21,771 nt of DNA from a virus. Position numbers and translations under genes: made by a program. The first letter of the stretch is position 1. Every line of letters begins with the position of its first letter. The notes beneath the pieces are model-generated. The model searched no databases. It had not been told where the DNA came from and saw nothing but the letters and a program-made list of their open reading frames with translations. Below, one piece after another: positions 20,114 to 21,771 of the stretch. The stretch is taken from positions 1 through 21,771 of IMG/VR virus record IMGVR_UViG_3300023279_000679; one strand, written 5' to 3'.

Positions 20114-20206
20114 GGATGTGAGGCGAATATTGGTGTAAGTCGCATCGGATTGTAAATCCGAATTCTGCTAGACAGGGTGATGGTTCGATTCCATCCACAT
20201 CCACCA
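20114..20206 (+). tRNA. tRNA-Tyr (anticodon GTA)
   Basis: A 93-base gene with acceptor stem GGATGTG/CACATCC, D stem GCGA/TCGC, anticodon stem TCGGA/TCCGA with loop TTGTAAA (anticodon GTA), a long class II variable arm, T arm GATGG-TTCGATT-CCATC, and encoded ACCA end. All arms pair. A long variable arm is right for bacterial tRNA-Tyr. It begins one base after the HTH gene's stop codon, so it is likely processed from that transcript. A phage-borne copy, not a truncated attachment-site remnant as far as can be seen. Confidence 0.93.
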
Positions 20207-20243
20207 GTTAAATAAATAAGCAGCCTGAGATTATAGCTACTTA
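20207..20243 (-). terminator. Intrinsic terminator of large minus-strand RNA
   Basis: On the minus strand TAAGTAGC (20236-20243) pairs with GCTGCTTA (20217-20224; one U-G pair) around an 11-base loop, followed by TTTATTTAAC. It lies immediately next to the 3' end of the tRNA on the opposite strand, so the two transcripts meet tail to tail. Confidence 0.6.
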
Positions 20244-20990
20244 ACGCCCCCTCTCGGTAGATTACCCACCAGTTCCGCTGATGGTTGCTACCTTATCCAC
20301 TACGACTGGTTTCCCACACCGCAGTTAAAGCGCATAGCGGCAGTTTAAAGTCATGCAACGGACTCGAAATAAGGCACTACTCAACGCTTCACTTACCTGT
20401 GTTAGCTGCTAGGCCGCCACAGTGCATTCCACGTTAAACCAGATCAGCTTGGGACTTCTCCGGTTCCATGTTCCCTTGCGGGCATGGATTTACGCTATTT
20501 TCGTACCCTACCAACAGTCGTCTTTCCAATGTGTCGCGAAACACACTTTCAGAGTGTAGTGGTGGCTATTCAAAGCCAATCGCTCCTGCTTATCATGTGC
20601 GACCGCTGGTAGTACCGAACCCGTGAGGGAACAGTATGCTACACACAACATGCCTTTCGCCTGTCGGCTATAAAGCTGATTTTCTCGACATATGATTTCT
20701 CAACCACCGCCAATTAACCTGATCTTTGCCCTTATTTACCAACTCGGACTCTGACCTACCCTTTGCTCTCACTGCTCGCTAATTCTGAATGCCTCTCAGC
20801 AAGGTTTTTGATTATTCACCCGAAATCAGTCTTCGCTTACAGCTATCTCCGACCTGAATCGAAGCTCCAGTACACGACCGGAGAGCTTGGCTTGCTTTGG
20901 AATGGCCCGATGCCGAAGCACCATTGGGTGGGGATACGCAGAAATTCACCCCTTTTTACTGGTTGCCCAGTATTATCACTTCCAAGCGAG
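20208..20990 (-). ncRNA. Probable ~780-nt structured RNA, GOLLD/ROOL-like in setting
   Basis: No plausible gene on either strand. On the minus strand a TTGACA-N16-TATTAT promoter precedes it and a terminator closes it. Hairpins in order: 20957-20972 (TACTGG-GCAA-CCAGTA), 20926-20951 (GGGTG/CACCC), 20901-20925 (AATGG/CCATT holding TGC-TTCG-GCA), 20831-20864 (CTTCG/CGAAG), 20760-20804, 20662-20690 (TGTCG/CGACA), 20609-20642 (symmetrical loops), 20563-20578 (TGGCT/AGCCA), 20543-20557, 20465-20488 (TCCATG, CCC-GCAA-GGG), 20256-20292 (GGTAG/CTACC). Two GCAA (GNRA) loops and a C(UUCG)G loop exist only in the minus sense, fixing orientation. Size, phage origin and a neighbouring tRNA recall GOLLD and ROOL RNAs; family not proven. 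Confidence 0.65.
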
Positions 20991-20996
20991 GGACGC

Positions 20997-21024
20997 ATAA
21001 TAAAGCAAATATTTATGATGTCAA
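20997..21024 (-). promoter_or_regulatory. Near-consensus promoter of the large RNA
   Basis: On the minus strand: TTGACA (21019-21024), 16-base spacer, TATTAT (20997-21002); transcription would start near 20990. The best sigma70 match of the window. No ribosome site or open frame follows, as expected for an RNA gene. Confidence 0.75.
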
Positions 21025-21037
21025 GGATTTATTTACA

Positions 21038-21078
21038 AATAAAAACGCCCACGAAAGGAGCTAACGATCCGTGGGCGT
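21038..21078 (-). terminator. Intrinsic terminator upstream of the large RNA
   Basis: ACGCCCACG (21070-21078 in minus sense) pairs with CGTGGGCGT (21045-21053) over nine bases, loop of 16, followed on the minus strand by TTTTTATTTG. The loop contains GTTAGCTCC, the complement of the AGGAGCTAAC ribosome site. On the plus strand there is no T-run, so it acts on the minus strand only. Confidence 0.75.
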
Positions 21079-21142
21079 ACAAGGAACTCAACCATGTGGG
21101 TGTTGAGCGTTATCACACGTTCTCGGAGTAGATAGGCGTGAC
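21038..21142 (-). ncRNA. Possible ~100-nt small RNA with anti-Shine-Dalgarno loop
   Basis: A minus-strand promoter candidate, TTGTGT (21173-21178), 17 bases, TAGTAT (21150-21155), would start a transcript near 21142 that ends at the terminator at 21038. It would contain a first hairpin (CTCAAC 21102-21107 with GTTGAG 21087-21092) and the terminator hairpin, whose loop GUUAGCUCCU is perfectly complementary over 10 bases to AGGAGCUAAC. No open frame with a ribosome site exists in it. The promoter is only a moderate match, so existence is tentative. Confidence 0.35.
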
Positions 21143-21166
21143 AGGAACGATACTATAATATATCAT
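21138..21166 (+). promoter_or_regulatory. Promoter of the 54-residue gene
   Basis: GTGACA (21138-21143), 17-base spacer, TATCAT (21161-21166); a perfect TATAAT lies at 21154-21159 but without a good -35. It overlaps the divergent small-RNA promoter candidate. Its transcript would carry only one gene before a terminator. Confidence 0.5.
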
Positions 21167-21197
21167 TTATAAACACAACCTTTACGGGGAATAAGTG

Positions 21198-21362
21198 ATG
21201 CACCATAAGCGCCACAGACCTAAGAACCGCAGGGCCGGATGTCTAATGTGCAAGCCTCATAAGCAGAACAATGCCGGAGCGATACTGAATCAGTCGCATA
21301 GAGGAGGGTTTGGAAATATCCGTAAGCTAGACGGAACAAAACGAGAGCTAAGCGCCCAATAA
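21198..21362 (+). CDS. Small basic protein with CxxC knuckle
   Basis: A 54-residue strongly basic protein (starts MHHKRHRPKNRRAGCLMCKP, then HKQNNAGAIL). The A-G-C-L-x-C-K-P-H-K core is recurrent in small phage proteins and plasmid-like elements to my recollection; one CxxC pair with nearby His may bind zinc or nucleic acid. GGGGA eight bases before ATG is a good site. It has its own promoter and terminator, as an isolated accessory gene between non-coding stretches. Confidence 0.7.
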   Translation: MHHKRHRPKNRRAGCLMCKPHKQNNAGAILNQSHRGGFGNIRKLDGTKRELSAQ

Positions 21363-21405
21363 AAAACCCACACTTGACAGGGTGCCGAGTGTGGGTTTAT
21401 ATTTA
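21361..21405. terminator. Bidirectional intrinsic terminator
   Basis: AAACCCACACT (21364-21374) pairs with AGTGTGGGTTT (21388-21398), 11 bp, loop of 13. Plus-strand tail is TTTATATTT, ending the 54-residue gene; minus-strand tail is TTTTTTATT, a very strong stop for any leftward transcript from 21406-21771. Confidence 0.85.
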
Positions 21406-21771
21406 CAGCATCGGTGATAGACCACCTTTGAACCTGATTGACTATGGGTTACACGCGCTAATCAGATATTCTTACGCCATATCTGGCGGATTATGCACAA
21501 AAACCTATAGTAGTCAACCTTATCATTGAATAAGTCTATATAACACCGGACAGCCGATCCGCTGAGAGTGTAGGGGTAAAACTGGGCCTGATGTCACAAA
21601 TCCAGTGAAAGATTGCTAACATAAACTGGTCGCCCCCTGACCGTTAGCCGACGTGGAACCTTCGAGGACACAGGACAGCCGATTACTTGTGTGACCATAC
21701 AAGGAAAGGGGGGTAGTAGTGAGTGTAATTTATATCTAAACAAATTATTTCTTGACTAATAACGGCATGGG
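21406..21771. other. Gene-free, structure-rich stretch
   Basis: No open frame longer than a few codons on either strand. Stems: 21434-21439 with 21460-21465 (CTGATT/AATCAG), 21464-21469 with 21479-21484 (AGATAT/ATATCT), competing CGCCA/TGGCG at 21475-21488, AGGGG (21572-21576) with CCCCT (21634-21638), and ACTGG (21581) or ACTGG (21625) both able to pair with CCAGT (21602). The 11-mer GGACAGCCGAT occurs at 21548 and 21673. A TTGACT at 21752-21757 may be a -35 box whose -10 lies outside. A second structured RNA is likely, strand undecided. Confidence 0.45.

Noticed and set aside
20114-20206. tRNA as an attachment-site remnant marking a prophage end
   Set aside because: The tRNA is complete with encoded CCA, no integrase is nearby, and phage-like sequence continues on both sides.
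20609-20642. GTGA (GNRA) tetraloop on the plus strand as evidence for a plus-strand RNA
   Set aside because: Only this hairpin favours plus; two GCAA loops, one UUCG loop, the promoter and the terminator all favour minus.
20763-21131. 122-codon plus-strand frame
   Set aside because: It runs through several hairpins of the RNA, the RNA promoter and a terminator, and has no ribosome site.
1-21771. CRISPR arrays or insertion sequences
   Set aside because: No regularly spaced repeats and no transposase or terminal inverted repeats seen.

Overview
The window is part of a tailed double-stranded DNA phage (or prophage) genome, most likely with a podovirus-type head, infecting a Gram-negative host. 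Evidence: adjacent small and large terminase genes and a very large portal gene; a lysis cassette with an M15 peptidase endolysin, two-span membrane proteins, a lipoprotein and a short coiled-coil inner-membrane protein; a signal-peptide protein with a YadA-like outer-membrane anchor; RusA and P1 Ref-like nucleases; and dense packing with ATGA/TAATG start-stop overlaps. No integrase, DNA polymerase, major capsid or tail gene lies in the window, so lifestyle and exact taxon cannot be fixed.

Layout. (1) 1-9246, minus strand: packaging, head and lysis operon. Transcription runs from a strong promoter at 9293-9321 through small unknown genes, the endolysin, probable holin and spanin genes, the YadA-like protein, TerS, TerL, two small genes, the portal and three small genes. 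A second promoter (181-208) serves the next gene, which leaves the window. (2) 9247-9949: a 700-base gene-free divergent control region with repeated AATTGGTACAAAA boxes, a possible operator, several 10-bp palindromes and a long hairpin, perhaps also an origin. (3) 9950-13535, plus strand: sixteen tiny early genes, mostly of unknown function and mostly overlapping, closed by an intrinsic terminator. (4) 13649-16632, plus strand: an HTH regulator, then a second promoter with the same TTTACAAGT -35 region, driving eight accessory genes including a DUF3846 protein. (5) 16601-19640, minus strand: a recombination operon (SSB-like protein, a second protein with an SSB-like tail, small unknowns, DUF1367, Ref-like nuclease, RusA), divergent from a Cro/YdaS-like regulator at 19852. 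(6) 20114-21771: an RNA-rich, nearly gene-free end. It holds a tRNA-Tyr; a probable ~780-nt structured RNA on the minus strand with its own near-consensus promoter and terminator; a possible ~100-nt small RNA whose terminator loop is perfectly complementary to a Shine-Dalgarno sequence reused by phage genes; one small zinc-binding-like gene; and another ~370 bases of structured, non-coding sequence.

Working together: region 1 makes and packages heads and lyses the host; regions 3 and 4 look like host-takeover and accessory functions; region 5 handles recombination and single-stranded DNA. The large RNA beside a phage tRNA is the most exciting element. In setting and size it resembles the giant phage RNAs of the GOLLD and ROOL type, but membership cannot be established by eye.
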